Shown here: positions 1-8,060 of the stretch, piece after piece | Layout of the letters: every line of letters begins with the position of its first letter | How positions within the stretch are numbered: the stretch's first letter is position 1 | Program-made: the position numbers and the translations under genes | Notes under the pieces: generated by a model | Told to the model about the DNA's origin: nothing | Seen by the model: only the letters and a program-made list of their open reading frames with translations | Database searches by the model: none | Source of the DNA: Streptomyces griseus subsp. griseus | GTDB taxonomy: Bacteria > Actinomycetota > Actinomycetes > Streptomycetales > Streptomycetaceae | Direction: 5' to 3' | NCBI RefSeq assembly: GCF_000720255.1 | Contig: NZ_JOJE01000059.1 | Location: 1 to 36,041 of the forward strand | Length of the DNA stretch: 36,041 bases

Positions 1-2
1 TA

Positions 3-41
3 CGGGACGGCAGGTCCAGGGACATGGAGCGCGCCATATGA
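3..41 (+). CDS. 3' end of an upstream gene, probably the ATPase partner of the FtsX-type permease
   Basis: Only the last 12 codons lie in the window, ending DGRSRDMERAI before a TGA at 39-41. The TGA overlaps the ATG of the permease gene (ATGA), which is typical of translationally coupled ABC ATPase-permease pairs. The ATPase identity is inferred from this position and from the charged C-terminal tail. No catalytic motif is inside the window. Confidence 0.45.
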   Translation, partial: RDGRSRDMERAI

Positions 42-2362
42 GGCAGTGGGCCAGAGACCTGGGCATGGGGGCCAGGTTCGCCTTCGCCGGCGGGCGGGAG
101 GGGTGGGCGCGGATGCTGCTCACCGCCGTCGGCGTGGGCCTCGGCGTGGCGCTGCTGCTGCTCACCACCGCGATCCCGAACGCGCTGTCCGTCCGGCACG
201 ACCGGGAGGAGGCGCGCACCGACGTCACGTTCAACAACCCGAAGATACCGAAGGCGGACGACACGCTGCTGGTCGCTGACGTCGGGACGACCTTCCGCGA
301 CAGGGAGGTGCGCGGGCGGGACGTGCAGCCGGAGGGGCCCAGGGCGCCCCTGCCGCCGGGTGTCGCGAAGTTCCCGGCGGTGGGCGAGATGGTGGTCTCC
401 CCCGCGCTCAGGCGGCTCCTGGAGTCCGACGACGGGAAACTTCTGCGGGAGCGGTTGCCGGAGCGGATCGTCGGCACCATCGCCGAGTCCGGCCTGATCG
501 GCTCCCAGGAGCTCACCTTCTTCCGCGGCACCGACGATCTCTTGCTCTCGGGCGACACCTACCAGGTGGCCCGTATCGACCGGTTCGGCGACCCGCATCC
601 GAGCAAGAGCGAGACGGATCCCGTCCTTCTCCTGCTGATCCTCGTCGTGTTCGTGGTGCTGCTGATGCCGGTCGGCGTCTTCATCGCCGCGGCCGTGCGG
701 TTCGGCGGCGAGCGGCGGGACCGGCGGCTCGCGGCCCTCAGACTGGTGGGCTCCGACAGCCGGATGACCCGGCGGATCGCCGCGGGCGAGGCCCTGTCGG
801 GAGCGGTGGTGGGCCTGGTCCTGGGCACGGTCTTCTTCCTGATCGGCCGGGAGGCGGCCGGCTCCATGGAGCTTCAGGACACGAGCGTGTTCCCCAGCTA
901 TCTGAACCCCTCGCCCACGCTGGCCCTGTTGGTCGCTGTGGCGGTTCCGGCCGCCGCCGTGCTGGTCACCCTGTTCGCGCTGCGGAGCGTGGTGATCGAG
1001 CCGCTCGGCGTGGTGCGTACGGCGAAGCCCCCGCGGCGCCGGCTGTGGTGGCGGCTGCTGCTGCCGCTGGGCGGTCTCGGACTGCTCTACCCACTGATGG
1101 GCAATGGCCGGGACCGCGGAGAGTTCAACCAGTACCAGGTCACCGGTGGCGTCCTGCTGCTGCTCATCGGGGTGACCGCGCTGCTTCCGTGGGCCGTGGA
1201 GGCGGTCGTCACCCGGCTCGGCTCCGGCGGCGTCGCCTGGCAGCTGGCGATCCGTCGCCTTCAGTTGAGCAGCGGCACGGCCGCCCGCATGGTCAACGGC
1301 ATCGCGGTCGCGGTGGCCGGTGCCATCGCGCTGCAGATGCTCTTCTCCGGGGTGGAGGGCCAGTACACCAAGCAGTCGGAGAACGACCTCACCCGCGCCC
1401 AGATGCAGGTGAGCACGCCGCACGGGATGCCGCTCGCCAAGGCCGCGGCCGCGTACGAGGCGACGAAGGGCGTGAGCAAGGTCTTCGCCTTCGGCGAGGG
1501 CTCCGTCGGCAACCGGCGCAAGGACGCGGAGAACTACGCCCAGGTCGCCATCGCCGACTGCGCCTCCCTGCGCGAGGTGGCGTCCCTGCCCTCGTGCGAG
1601 GACGGTGACGCCTTCATCATGCGGGGCGGCGACTACGAGGAGGAGTCGCGCGGCCTGGCGAAGCCCGGCAGGACGCTGTGGTTCGACCCGATCGACGGTG
1701 ACGGCAAGGGGAAGCCGACCGCCTGGAAGGTGCCGGCGGACGTGAAGCAGGCTCGGTCCATCACCGACCCGACCGGGATGAAGCGCGGCGGCTTCCTGCT
1801 GACGCCGAAGGCGGTGCCCGCAGGGGCCGAACGGGGGATCTCCGGGCAGATCTACCTCGCTCTCGACCGGACGATGGAGGACGCACCCGACTACGTGCGC
1901 AACACGGCCCAGCGGCTCGACCCGCTCGTCGAACCGATGATGTGGTCGTCCAGCACGCGCGCGGACTCCTTCGAGAAGGTCCGCACCGGCCTGTTCGTCG
2001 GCGCCGCCTGTGTGCTGGCGCTGATCGGCGCGAGCCTGCTGGTCTCGCAGTTGGAGCAGTTGCGCGAGCGCCGCAAGCTGCTGTCGTCGCTGGTCGCCTT
2101 CGGCACCCGGCGCCGCACCCTGAGCCTTTCGGTGCTCTGGCAGACGGCGGTCCCGATCGGGCTCGGCCTCGCGCTGGCCTCGGTGGTCGGGCTGACGCTG
2201 GGCGCGATGCTGCTGAAGTTGACCGACACGCCGGTGAGTGTGGACTGGGCGAGCGTCCTGTCGATGACCGGCATCGGCGCGGCCGTCGTCCTGGTGGTGA
2301 CGCTGCTCAGTCTGCCGCCGCTGGTACGGCTGATGCGGCCGGAGGGCCTGCGCACCGAGTGA
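38..2362 (+). CDS. FtsX-type ABC transporter permease
   Basis: The 774-residue membrane protein has the duplicated FtsX/MacB permease layout. There is an N-terminal transmembrane helix (about 25-47), a first extracytoplasmic domain, and a group of helices (about 197-222, 250-275, 293-320, 340-390). A central helix (about 418-440) precedes a second large extracytoplasmic domain (about 445-650), followed by three C-terminal helices. The charged loop before helix 3 and the matching C-terminal sequence (QLEQLRERRKLLSSL) are the cytoplasmic coupling elements contacted by the ATPase. The start is the ATG overlapping the upstream stop. Members work with an ATP-binding subunit as lipid, peptide or drug exporters or as mechanotransmission complexes. 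The substrate cannot be read from the sequence. Confidence 0.88.
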   Translation: MRQWARDLGMGARFAFAGGREGWARMLLTAVGVGLGVALLLLTTAIPNALSVRHDREEARTDVTFNNPKIPKADDTLLVADVGTTFRDREVRGRDVQPEGPRAPLPPGVAKFPAVGEMVVSPALRRLLESDDGKLLRERLPERIVGTIAESGLIGSQELTFFRGTDDLLLSGDTYQVARIDRFGDPHPSKSETDPVLLLLILVVFVVLLMPVGVFIAAAVRFGGERRDRRLAALRLVGSDSRMTRRIAAGEALSGAVVGLVLGTVFFLIGREAAGSMELQDTSVFPSYLNPSPTLALLVAVAVPAAAVLVTLFALRSVVIEPLGVVRTAKPPRRRLWWRLLLPLGGLGLLYPLMGNGRDRGEFNQYQVTGGVLLLLIGVTALLPWAVEAVVTRLGSGGVAWQLAIRRLQLSSGTAARMVNGIAVAVAGAIALQMLFSGVEGQYTKQSENDLTRAQMQVSTPHGMPLAKAAAAYEATKGVSKVFAFGEGSVGNRRKDAENYAQVAIADCASLREVASLPSCEDGDAFIMRGGDYEEESRGLAKPGRTLWFDPIDGDGKGKPTAWKVPADVKQARSITDPTGMKRGGFLLTPKAVPAGAERGISGQIYLALDRTMEDAPDYVRNTAQRLDPLVEPMMWSSSTRADSFEKVRTGLFVGAACVLALIGASLLVSQLEQLRERRKLLSSLVAFGTRRRTLSLSVLWQTAVPIGLGLALASVVGLTLGAMLLKLTDTPVSVDWASVLSMTGIGAAVVLVVTLLSLPPLVRLMRPEGLRTE

Positions 2363-2390
2363 ACTCCCACTGAGCACCACATGAGCCGTG

Positions 2391-2418
2391 GGCCCCTTCC
2401 CTGACGCCGGGAGGGGCC
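2391..2418. terminator. Bidirectional hairpin between convergent permease and oxyR
   Basis: A GC-rich stem of 10 pairs with one bulged T joins 2391-2401 to 2409-2418 around a 7-base loop. It lies between the permease stop (2362) and the oxyR stop (2471), as expected for a shared terminator. There is no T tract, which is usual in Streptomyces. Confidence 0.6.
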
Positions 2419-2470
2419 TTCGCCCGTCTTCCCCACGCGACGCGCGTGGGCGAAGTCCACCCCCCGGGCA

Positions 2471-3421
2471 TCAGCTCCCGCCGTCCACCACCCGTACCGG
2501 CAACGGCCGCAGCGCCTCGCGCAGCGCGGCCGCCAGCTCCCCGTACTCGGCGCCCCGGGCGGCCCCCGTCCGCATGGCGAGGGCGATACGGCGGGTCGGG
2601 GCGGGGGCGGCGAAGTAGCCGGTGAGCAGCCGGCTGCTGCGGGCTGTCTCCAGTTCCAGGGCGGTGCGCGGCAGCAGCGTGCAGCCGAGGCCGCCGGCGA
2701 CGAGTTGGACGAGCGTGGCGAGACCGGCCGCGGTGGTGGTCACGGGGGCGTCCTCGCGGCCCGCCTCCCGGCAGATGTCGAGGGCCTGGTCGCGCAGACA
2801 GTGCCCTTCGTCGAGAAGGAGCAGGTTGAGCTCCTTGAGCGCCTCGCGCGGGATGCCCTCCCGGCCGCCGAGCCAGTGGTCGAGGGGGGTGACGAGTACG
2901 AAGTCCTCGTCGAACAGCGGCAGTTCGACGACACCGGGCACGCCGAGGGGCACGGCGAGCAGCAGCAGGTCGAGCCGTCCGGTGTTCAGGCCGTCGACCA
3001 GGCTGGCGGTCTGCTCCTCGTGCACCTGGAGGTCGAGTTGCGGATAGCGGTCGTGGATCAGGCGCAGGACGGTGGGCAGGAGGTAGGGCGCCACGGTGGG
3101 GATGACCCCGAGCCGCAGGGTTCCGGTGAACGGCGCCCGTACCGCCTCGGCCTCCTCCATCAGCGCCCCGACTTCGGCCAGCACCGCCTTGGCCCGTACG
3201 GCGAGCCGCTCACCCGCCGGGGACAGCAGCACCTTGCGGGTCGTACGCTCGAGCAGGGTCACCCCGAGCACCTCCTCCAGGGCGGCGACGGCACCCGAAA
3301 GGGCGGGTTGGCTCATGCCGATGGCGGCCGCCGCCTCCCGGAAGTGCAGGTGTTCGGCCACGGCGGCGAAGGCGCGCAATTGGGCGAGACTGGGCTGCCG
3401 CCTCTTGGCACTGGCACTCAC
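2471..3421 (-). CDS. oxyR: OxyR, hydrogen-peroxide-responsive LysR-type regulator
   Basis: This 316-residue LysR-family regulator has an N-terminal winged helix-turn-helix (about residues 10-70, including FREAAAAIGMSQPALSGAV) and a periplasmic-binding-like sensor domain (about 98-310). The cysteines C208 (DEGHCLRDQ) and C217 (LDICREAG) are nine residues apart, matching the disulfide-forming redox pair of OxyR. The divergent neighbour ahpC is the classical OxyR target. The start is GTG at 3421, preceded by a strong GGAGGGGG ribosome-binding site. A longer open frame to 3646 would run through the oxyR-ahpC control region and is not credible. Family knowledge: oxidised OxyR activates peroxide-defence genes. 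Autoregulation through the shared intergenic region is inferred. Confidence 0.93.
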   Translation of the reverse strand: MSASAKRRQPSLAQLRAFAAVAEHLHFREAAAAIGMSQPALSGAVAALEEVLGVTLLERTTRKVLLSPAGERLAVRAKAVLAEVGALMEEAEAVRAPFTGTLRLGVIPTVAPYLLPTVLRLIHDRYPQLDLQVHEEQTASLVDGLNTGRLDLLLLAVPLGVPGVVELPLFDEDFVLVTPLDHWLGGREGIPREALKELNLLLLDEGHCLRDQALDICREAGREDAPVTTTAAGLATLVQLVAGGLGCTLLPRTALELETARSSRLLTGYFAAPAPTRRIALAMRTGAARGAEYGELAAALREALRPLPVRVVDGGS

Positions 3422-3554
3422 TGATAGCCCCCTCCGATCAACTCGACCGAGTGTAGCTATTTCACTAATCAATGCTCCCTGTGCCAACATCGACAAAGTC
3501 CAACCCATGAGAAACGCCCGCAATTGGGGCGTTTCTTTGCTGCAAGGAGAGCGT
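3422..3554. promoter_or_regulatory. oxyR-ahpC divergent control region
   Basis: These 133 bases must hold both promoters and the OxyR operator. The stretch 3452-3510 is unusually AT-rich for this genome (for example around CTATTTCACTAATCAATG at 3457-3474). That fits a LysR-type binding site overlapping promoters, although the exact operator could not be fixed by eye. Confidence 0.6.
3510..3536 (+). promoter_or_regulatory. Hairpin in the ahpC leader
   Basis: AGAAACGCCC at 3510-3519 pairs perfectly with GGGCGTTTCT at 3527-3536 around the loop GCAATTG, and TTGC follows. It ends only a few bases before the ribosome-binding site (AAGGAGAG, 3544-3551) and the GTG start at 3555. It could act as an attenuator, as an mRNA 5' stabiliser, or as the end of a short upstream transcript. 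Confidence 0.55.
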
Positions 3555-4109
3555 GTGCTCACTGTCGGTGACAAGTTCCCCGAGTTCGAACTGACCGCCT
3601 GCGTCTCGCTGGAGGCGGGCCAGGAGTTCGAGAAGATCAACCACAAGACCTATGAAGGCAAGTGGAAGGTGATCTTCGCCTGGCCCAAGGACTTCACCTT
3701 CGTGTGCCCGACCGAGATCGCCGCCTTCGGCAAGCTGAACGAGGAGTTCGCCGACCGCGACGCCCAGGTCCTCGGTTTCTCCGGCGACTCCGAGTTCGTC
3801 CACCACGCCTGGCGCAAGGACCACGAGGACCTGCGTGACCTGCCGTTCCCGATGATGGCGGACTCCAAGCACGAGCTGATGCGCGACCTGGGCATCGAGG
3901 ACGAGGACGGCTTCGCCAAGCGCGCGGTCTTCGTCGTCGACCAGAACAACGAGATCCAGTTCTCCATGGTGACCGCCGGCTCCGTCGGCCGTAACCCCAA
4001 GGAGGTCCTGCGGGTTCTGGACGCCCTCCAGACCGACGAGCTCTGCCCGTGCAACTGGAGCAAGGGCGACGAGACGCTGGACCCGGTCAAGCTGCTGGCC
4101 GGGGAGTGA
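3555..4109 (+). CDS. ahpC: AhpC, alkyl hydroperoxide reductase (2-Cys peroxiredoxin)
   Basis: The 184-residue peroxiredoxin reduces hydrogen peroxide, organic hydroperoxides and peroxynitrite in the cytoplasm. The peroxidatic cysteine is C51 in the family signature FVCPTE. The C-terminal resolving cysteine lies in DELCPCNW (C164 and C166), as in actinobacterial AhpC proteins that are reduced by AhpD rather than AhpF. The start is GTG at 3555 with AAGGAGAG upstream. The open frame extends further 5' but only through the oxyR promoter region. ahpD begins six bases after the stop, so the two are co-transcribed, most probably under OxyR control. Confidence 0.96.
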   Translation: MLTVGDKFPEFELTACVSLEAGQEFEKINHKTYEGKWKVIFAWPKDFTFVCPTEIAAFGKLNEEFADRDAQVLGFSGDSEFVHHAWRKDHEDLRDLPFPMMADSKHELMRDLGIEDEDGFAKRAVFVVDQNNEIQFSMVTAGSVGRNPKEVLRVLDALQTDELCPCNWSKGDETLDPVKLLAGE

Positions 4110-4115
4110 TCTGAC

Positions 4116-4649
4116 ATGTCGCTGGATGCCCTGAAGTCCGCGATACCGGACTACGCCAAGGACCTGAAGCTCAACCTGGGCTCGGTCATCGGCAATTCGG
4201 ATTTGCCGGCCCAGCAGCTGTGGGGCACGGTGCTGGCGACCGCGATCGCCTCGCGCTCGCCGATCGTGCTGCGCGAGCTGGCGCCGGAGGCGAAGGCGAA
4301 CCTCTCGCCGGAGGCGTACAACGCGGCCAAGTCCGCGGCCGCCGTGATGGCGATGAACAACGTCTTCTACCGCACACGGCACCTGCTGTCCGACCACGAG
4401 TACGGCAACCTGCGCGCCGGTCTGCGGATGAACGTCATCGGCAACCCGGGCGTCGACAAGGTCGACTTCGAGCTGTGGTCGTTCGCGGTCTCCGCCATCA
4501 ACGGCTGCGGGATGTGCCTCGACTCGCACGAGCAGGTGCTCCGCAAGGCGGGCGTCGACCGCGAGGTCATCCAGGAGGCGTTCAAGATCGCCTCGGTGAT
4601 CCAGGCGGTCGGCGTGACCCTCGACGCGGAGGCGATCCTCCCCGAGTAG
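4116..4649 (+). CDS. ahpD: AhpD, alkylhydroperoxidase / AhpC reductase
   Basis: The 177-residue all-helical protein belongs to the carboxymuconolactone decarboxylase/AhpD family. The active site is visible: E119, then C131 and C134 in the motif [12 protein letters not shown], with H138 following. Known chemistry: AhpD passes electrons from a lipoylated protein to AhpC through this CxxC pair and has weak peroxidase activity itself. The gene lies immediately after ahpC and is expected to be translated from the same mRNA. Confidence 0.96.
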   Translation: MSLDALKSAIPDYAKDLKLNLGSVIGNSDLPAQQLWGTVLATAIASRSPIVLRELAPEAKANLSPEAYNAAKSAAAVMAMNNVFYRTRHLLSDHEYGNLRAGLRMNVIGNPGVDKVDFELWSFAVSAINGCGMCLDSHEQVLRKAGVDREVIQEAFKIASVIQAVGVTLDAEAILPE

Positions 4650-4666
4650 CCGCCCGTTCGGCCCCG

Positions 4667-4695
4667 GGCCCCGCTCACCCCTGGTGGGCGGGGCC
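4667..4695. terminator. Bidirectional terminator of ahpCD and the AI-2E-family gene
   Basis: Thirteen pairs, one of them G-U, join 4667-4679 to 4683-4695 around the loop CCT. The hairpin overlaps the stop codon of the minus-strand gene ending at 4675 and follows the ahpD stop by 17 bases. Confidence 0.65.
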
Positions 4696-6036
4696 TTCCG
4701 CGTCGGTGACCGCGTCCTCTACCGGCGCCGCGTCCTCGGCGGGCGCCGCCGGCGCCGTCACCGGTGCCACGTCCGCCGCCGTCGCCCCTCTCGGCTGCGG
4801 GGTCTGGAGCAGCGCCGGCTCCCTCGAGTAGGCGTGCAGATAGCTCACCACCGTGTTGGACACGGCCACCAGGGGTACGGCGACGATCGCGCCGCCGATA
4901 CCGGCCACCATGCCTCCCGCCGCGACCGACAGGACCACCGCGAGCGGATGGACCCGCACCGCGCGGCCGAGGATGAACGGCTGGAGGATGTGCCCCTCGA
5001 TCTGCTGCACCGCCAGCACCACCGCCAGGGTCATCACCGCGGTGAACACGCCCTGCGTGACCAGCGCGACGACCACCGCCAGCGCCCCGGACGCCACCGC
5101 GCCGACCAGCGGGATGAAGGAGAACAGGAAGATGAAGACGGCGAGCGGGACGGCCATCGGCACGTCGAGGAAGTAGATGCCGAGGCCGATGAAGATGGCG
5201 TCGATCAACGCCACGATCACCGTGCCGCGCACATACGCCGTGAGCGTCGCCCAGGCCCGCGGCCCCGCGCCCGCCACACCCGGCCGGGCCGCCGTGGGGA
5301 CCAGCTTGAGCGTCCACTCCCAGATGCGCTTGCCGTCGTAGAGCAGGAAGAGGGTGGAGAAGAAGGAGAGCAGGATGCCGGTGAGGGCCTCCACGACGAC
5401 GGTGACGCCCTCCAGGCCCGCCGAGGTGATCGAGTCGGTGTTGGCGCCGACCGCTTCGCGCAGGTTCTTGGCGATGCCGTTGATCTGCTTGTCGGTGACG
5501 TGGAAGGGGCTGTTGAGCAGCCAGCGGCGCAGATCGTCGATGCCGTCCTGGACCTGGTCGGAGAGGTTGTCGATGTTCTCCATGACCTGCCAGGTCACGA
5601 ACCAGCCCATCAGGCCGATGACGACGAATCCGAGAATCGCCGTCAGCGCGGTCGCGGGTCCCTGGGGCACGCCGACGCGCTTGAGCCGGGCGACGGTGGG
5701 TTCCAGCAGCGCGGTGAGCAACAGCGCGACGACGAAGGCCAGGACGACCAGCTGCACGGCGCTGATGACCTTCATCAGGACCCAGACGGTCCCGGCGAGC
5801 ACCAGCAGGCGCCAGCCCGCCTCGGCGGCGACCCGGACCCCCCATGGCACGGCGTGCGCGGGATCAGGGCGCGGGCCGGGCGGCGGAAGGGGTTCGGCGG
5901 GCGTGACGGCGGCGGGCGGTGCCGGTTCGGGCTCGACGTCTTCGCGCGCGGCCTCGGCGCGGCGCTCGTCGAGCCGCTCCCCCATCTCGGTCAGACCGGT
6001 ACCCAGCCGACCGAGCCACCCTGGCACTCGCGACAT
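4675..6036 (-). CDS. AI-2E family (YdiK/TqsA/PerM-like) membrane protein
   Basis: The 453-residue protein has the AI-2E transporter-family layout. Two or three N-terminal helices (about 60-130) come first, then an amphipathic extracellular segment (about 140-210). A run of hydrophobic helices follows to about 400, including the conserved GILLSFFSTLFLLYDG stretch, and the C-terminal tail is Pro/Ala-rich. The start at 6036 (MSRVPGWLGRLGTG) has GGAAGAGG upstream and is preferred over a weaker in-frame start at 6069. Some family members export autoinducer-2 and others act as Na+/H+ antiporters. The substrate here cannot be assigned. The gene appears monocistronic, bounded by hairpins on both sides. 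Confidence 0.85.
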   Translation of the reverse strand: MSRVPGWLGRLGTGLTEMGERLDERRAEAAREDVEPEPAPPAAVTPAEPLPPPGPRPDPAHAVPWGVRVAAEAGWRLLVLAGTVWVLMKVISAVQLVVLAFVVALLLTALLEPTVARLKRVGVPQGPATALTAILGFVVIGLMGWFVTWQVMENIDNLSDQVQDGIDDLRRWLLNSPFHVTDKQINGIAKNLREAVGANTDSITSAGLEGVTVVVEALTGILLSFFSTLFLLYDGKRIWEWTLKLVPTAARPGVAGAGPRAWATLTAYVRGTVIVALIDAIFIGLGIYFLDVPMAVPLAVFIFLFSFIPLVGAVASGALAVVVALVTQGVFTAVMTLAVVLAVQQIEGHILQPFILGRAVRVHPLAVVLSVAAGGMVAGIGGAIVAVPLVAVSNTVVSYLHAYSREPALLQTPQPRGATAADVAPVTAPAAPAEDAAPVEDAVTDAEGPAHQG

Positions 6037-6109
6037 GATCGGTCCTCTTCCCCCGTCTCTCCACACCACTCGCCCCTGGAGTCGCGTGTATCCGACCGTA
6101 CAGGGCGAA

Positions 6110-6138
6110 AGCCCCTCCCCCTAAGACGGGGAGGGGCT
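6110..6138 (-). terminator. Terminator after the downstream transglycosylase-like gene
   Basis: A perfect 11-bp stem joins AGCCCCTCCCC (6110-6120) to its complement at 6128-6138, with a 7-base loop. Read on the minus strand it follows the stop at 6171 and ends in TTTCG. It separates this transcript from the AI-2E-family gene. Confidence 0.75.
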
Positions 6139-6170
6139 GTGCGGGGTTGAGCGGCCGTGGTGGCGCGGGC

Positions 6171-6896
6171 TCAGTAGTTGCCGTTGGCCTGCCAGTAGCC
6201 CCAGGCGTCACACGGGCTGCCGTAGCGCTCGTTCATGTAGTTCAGGCCCCACTTGATCTGGGTGGCCGGGTTGGTGCGCCAGTCGGCACCGGCCGACGCC
6301 ATCTTCCCGGCGGGCAGCGCCTGGACGAGACCGTAGGCGCCGGAGGAGGGATTGACGGCCTGGTAGTTCCACGTGGACTCGTGGTTCACGATGTTGCTGA
6401 AGCACTGGAACTGACCGCTCGGCACGATCTGGCGCGCGATGGCCTGGACCTCGGCGACGCTGTACGACGACTGCTGCGGGAAACTGCCGCTGCCGACGGT
6501 CCGGGCCGAGTCCCGGCTGGCCTTGGCCGCCTTCGTCTCCGCGCGCTCCTTGGCCTCCTTCTCGGCCTTCGCACGGTCCGCGGCGTCCTTGGCGGCCTTC
6601 TGCTTGGCCACCGCGTCCTTGGCCGCCTGTACGCGGGCCGCTTCCTCCGCCGACTTCCGGGCGGTGGTGTCCGCGGCGATGGCCTGGACGTCCGCCTGCT
6701 GGGTCAGGGAGGCGGTCTGCACCTCGGCCTGCTGGCCTACGGGTAAGTCCGCGAGGAGTGTCGAGTCGCTCGCCGTCGCCTCGGCATCGCTGCCGGGCTG
6801 AGCGGTATTGCCCTGGGCCACGCCCACGACAGCACCCACAGTGGTGACGGCGGTGGCCGAGGCCACGGCGAATCCCCGCGCCGATATCCGGCTCAC
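6171..6896 (-). CDS. Secreted lytic-transglycosylase-like (SLT fold) protein, downstream copy
   Basis: The 241-residue protein has an N-terminal secretion signal (about 1-30) and an Ala/Lys/Glu-rich coiled coil (about 75-130). The C-terminal domain (about 140-241) has the SLT lysozyme-like fold. The probable catalytic glutamate is E173 in NIVNHESTWN, followed by GAYGLVQALP and the substrate-groove segment WGLNYMNERYG. C165 and C229 could form a disulfide. Related Streptomyces enzymes cleave peptidoglycan during germination, growth and sporulation. The start is GTG at 6896 with AAGGAA upstream. The paralogue ending at 6957 lies 60 bases upstream in the same direction, so this gene is probably the second of a two-gene transcript. 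Confidence 0.85.
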   Translation of the reverse strand: MSRISARGFAVASATAVTTVGAVVGVAQGNTAQPGSDAEATASDSTLLADLPVGQQAEVQTASLTQQADVQAIAADTTARKSAEEAARVQAAKDAVAKQKAAKDAADRAKAEKEAKERAETKAAKASRDSARTVGSGSFPQQSSYSVAEVQAIARQIVPSGQFQCFSNIVNHESTWNYQAVNPSSGAYGLVQALPAGKMASAGADWRTNPATQIKWGLNYMNERYGSPCDAWGYWQANGNY

Positions 6897-6956
6897 ACGG
6901 TTTCCTTACTGCTACGAGATCAGGTGAAAGGACGGACCGATCGGTGCCACGGGGGC

Positions 6957-7643
6957 TCAGTACCAGCTGTTGGCCTGCCAGAACGACCAGGCCTCACAGG
7001 GGCTGCCGTACCGGCTGTCCATGTAGTTCAGGCCCCACTTGATCTGGGTGGCCGGGTTGGTCTGCCAGTCGGCTCCCGCGGAGGCGTACTTGCCCGCGGG
7101 CAGCGCCTGGAAGAGGCCGTAGGCGCCGGAGCCGGCGTTGACCGCGTGGTAGTTCCAGCTGGACTCGTGGTTCACGATGTTGCTGAAGCACTGGAACTGT
7201 CCGGCGGGGACCATCTGCCGTGCCATCGCCTGGATCTGCGCGATGGAGTACGAGCTCTGGATGGGGAAGCCGGCGGAGCTGCGGCTGGCCGCGGACTTCG
7301 CCTCGGCGCGCTCCTTGGCCTCCTTCGCCGCCTTCTCGGCGGCCTCCTTCTTCGCGATGGCGGTCTCTGCCGCCGCCTTGCGCGCCAGTTCTTCGGCGTC
7401 CTTCTTCGCACCCTCGTCCGCGGCGATGGCCTGGAAGTCGGCCTGCTGCGTCAGGGAGGCGGTCTGCACCTGGGCCTGCTGGCCCGCGGGGATGTCAGCG
7501 AGGAGCGTCGAGTCGCTTGCCGTCGTTTCGGCGTCGTTGTTCGGCACTGCGGTGCTGCCCGAGGCAACACCGACGACACTTCCGACAGCGGTGACCGCCG
7601 TGGCCGAGGCCACTGCGAATCCCCGGACCGAGATCCGGCTCAC
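6957..7643 (-). CDS. Secreted lytic-transglycosylase-like (SLT fold) protein, upstream copy
   Basis: The 228-residue paralogue of the following gene has the same build. A signal sequence is followed by the nearly identical segment around TASDSTLLAD, an Ala/Lys/Glu coiled coil (about 78-120), and the SLT domain with E160 (NIVNHESSWN), C152 and C216. The two proteins are most alike in the catalytic domain and in the signal region, and differ mainly in the coiled-coil spacer, which is shorter here. The start is GTG at 7643 with GGAAGGAAACC upstream, the same translation-start context as the other copy. A longer frame to 7913 runs through a structured leader. It probably arose by tandem duplication, and peptidoglycan remodelling is the likely role. 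Confidence 0.85.
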   Translation of the reverse strand: MSRISVRGFAVASATAVTAVGSVVGVASGSTAVPNNDAETTASDSTLLADIPAGQQAQVQTASLTQQADFQAIAADEGAKKDAEELARKAAAETAIAKKEAAEKAAKEAKERAEAKSAASRSSAGFPIQSSYSIAQIQAMARQMVPAGQFQCFSNIVNHESSWNYHAVNAGSGAYGLFQALPAGKYASAGADWQTNPATQIKWGLNYMDSRYGSPCEAWSFWQANSWY

Positions 7644-8060
7644 ACGGTTTCCTTCCAGCATCGCCCGCTTCGGTGACCCTGGCGGACGCAATCGTGCCCC
7701 TGGCTCTGGCCTCCCAACTTCGGGGTCACGGGAGGCACGGACCCGGTGGGCAACTCCCGCGAGGGAGCGCCGCGTGGTACTCGGGCGGCATACGACGGAC
7801 GTATGGAGTTGAAGGTGGTGCTTGTGTGCTGCCGTACCGCTGGGGGTACAGGTGTGCCGTATGCGGGGCCTGACAGGAACGAGACTCTGCCGTAACCAGA
7901 CGCCGGGTGGCAATTCCGAGTTGCGTGTGAAAGCTCACATCCCGTTTGACGCAGGTCATTCCTGGGATCCACCGGACACAGAAGCGCCGCCCGGCTAGGC
8001 TCTTCGCCTTTGCCGGGCGGCGCAACTGGCCGTTATCCGCACCACGTTGGGCGCATTCGG
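7644..8060 (-). promoter_or_regulatory. Gene-free leader and upstream region of the transglycosylase pair
   Basis: No coding frame is supported in these 417 bases. The stretch proximal to the gene can fold on the minus strand. GCCTCCC and GGGAGGC (7709-7715 with 7730-7736) close a 14-base loop whose GTGACCC (7723-7729) is complementary to GGGTCAC at 7673-7679, about 30 bases before the start codon. An outer GTGCC/GGCAC pairing (7694-7698 with 7734-7738) is an alternative. The c-di-AMP (ydaO) riboswitch signature, known upstream of some Streptomyces wall hydrolases, was looked for and not recognised. The phoH terminator occupies the right end. Confidence 0.4.
7984..8023 (-). terminator. Terminator of the phoH-like gene
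   Basis: A perfect 12-bp stem joins GCGCCGCCCGGC (7984-7995) to GCCGGGCGGCGC (8012-8023). The loop carries an inner AGGC/GCCT pairing. On the minus strand it lies 38 bases after the stop at 8061 and is followed by TTCTGTG. Confidence 0.75.

Noticed and set aside
3465..4529. Minus-strand frame of 354 codons opposite ahpCD
   Set aside because: It is antisense to ahpC and ahpD, with Val/Leu/Asp/Gly-biased composition and no domain; a coding shadow.
7926..7939. Crp-like palindrome TGTGAAAGCTCACA
   Set aside because: The arms match a Crp half-site, but the spacer is 4 bases instead of the usual 6, and it is far (about 280 bases) from the start codon.
7644..8060. c-di-AMP (ydaO) riboswitch upstream of the transglycosylase pair
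   Set aside because: It is expected from related genes, but the conserved ydaO segments could not be found on the minus strand by eye. A covariance-model search would settle it.
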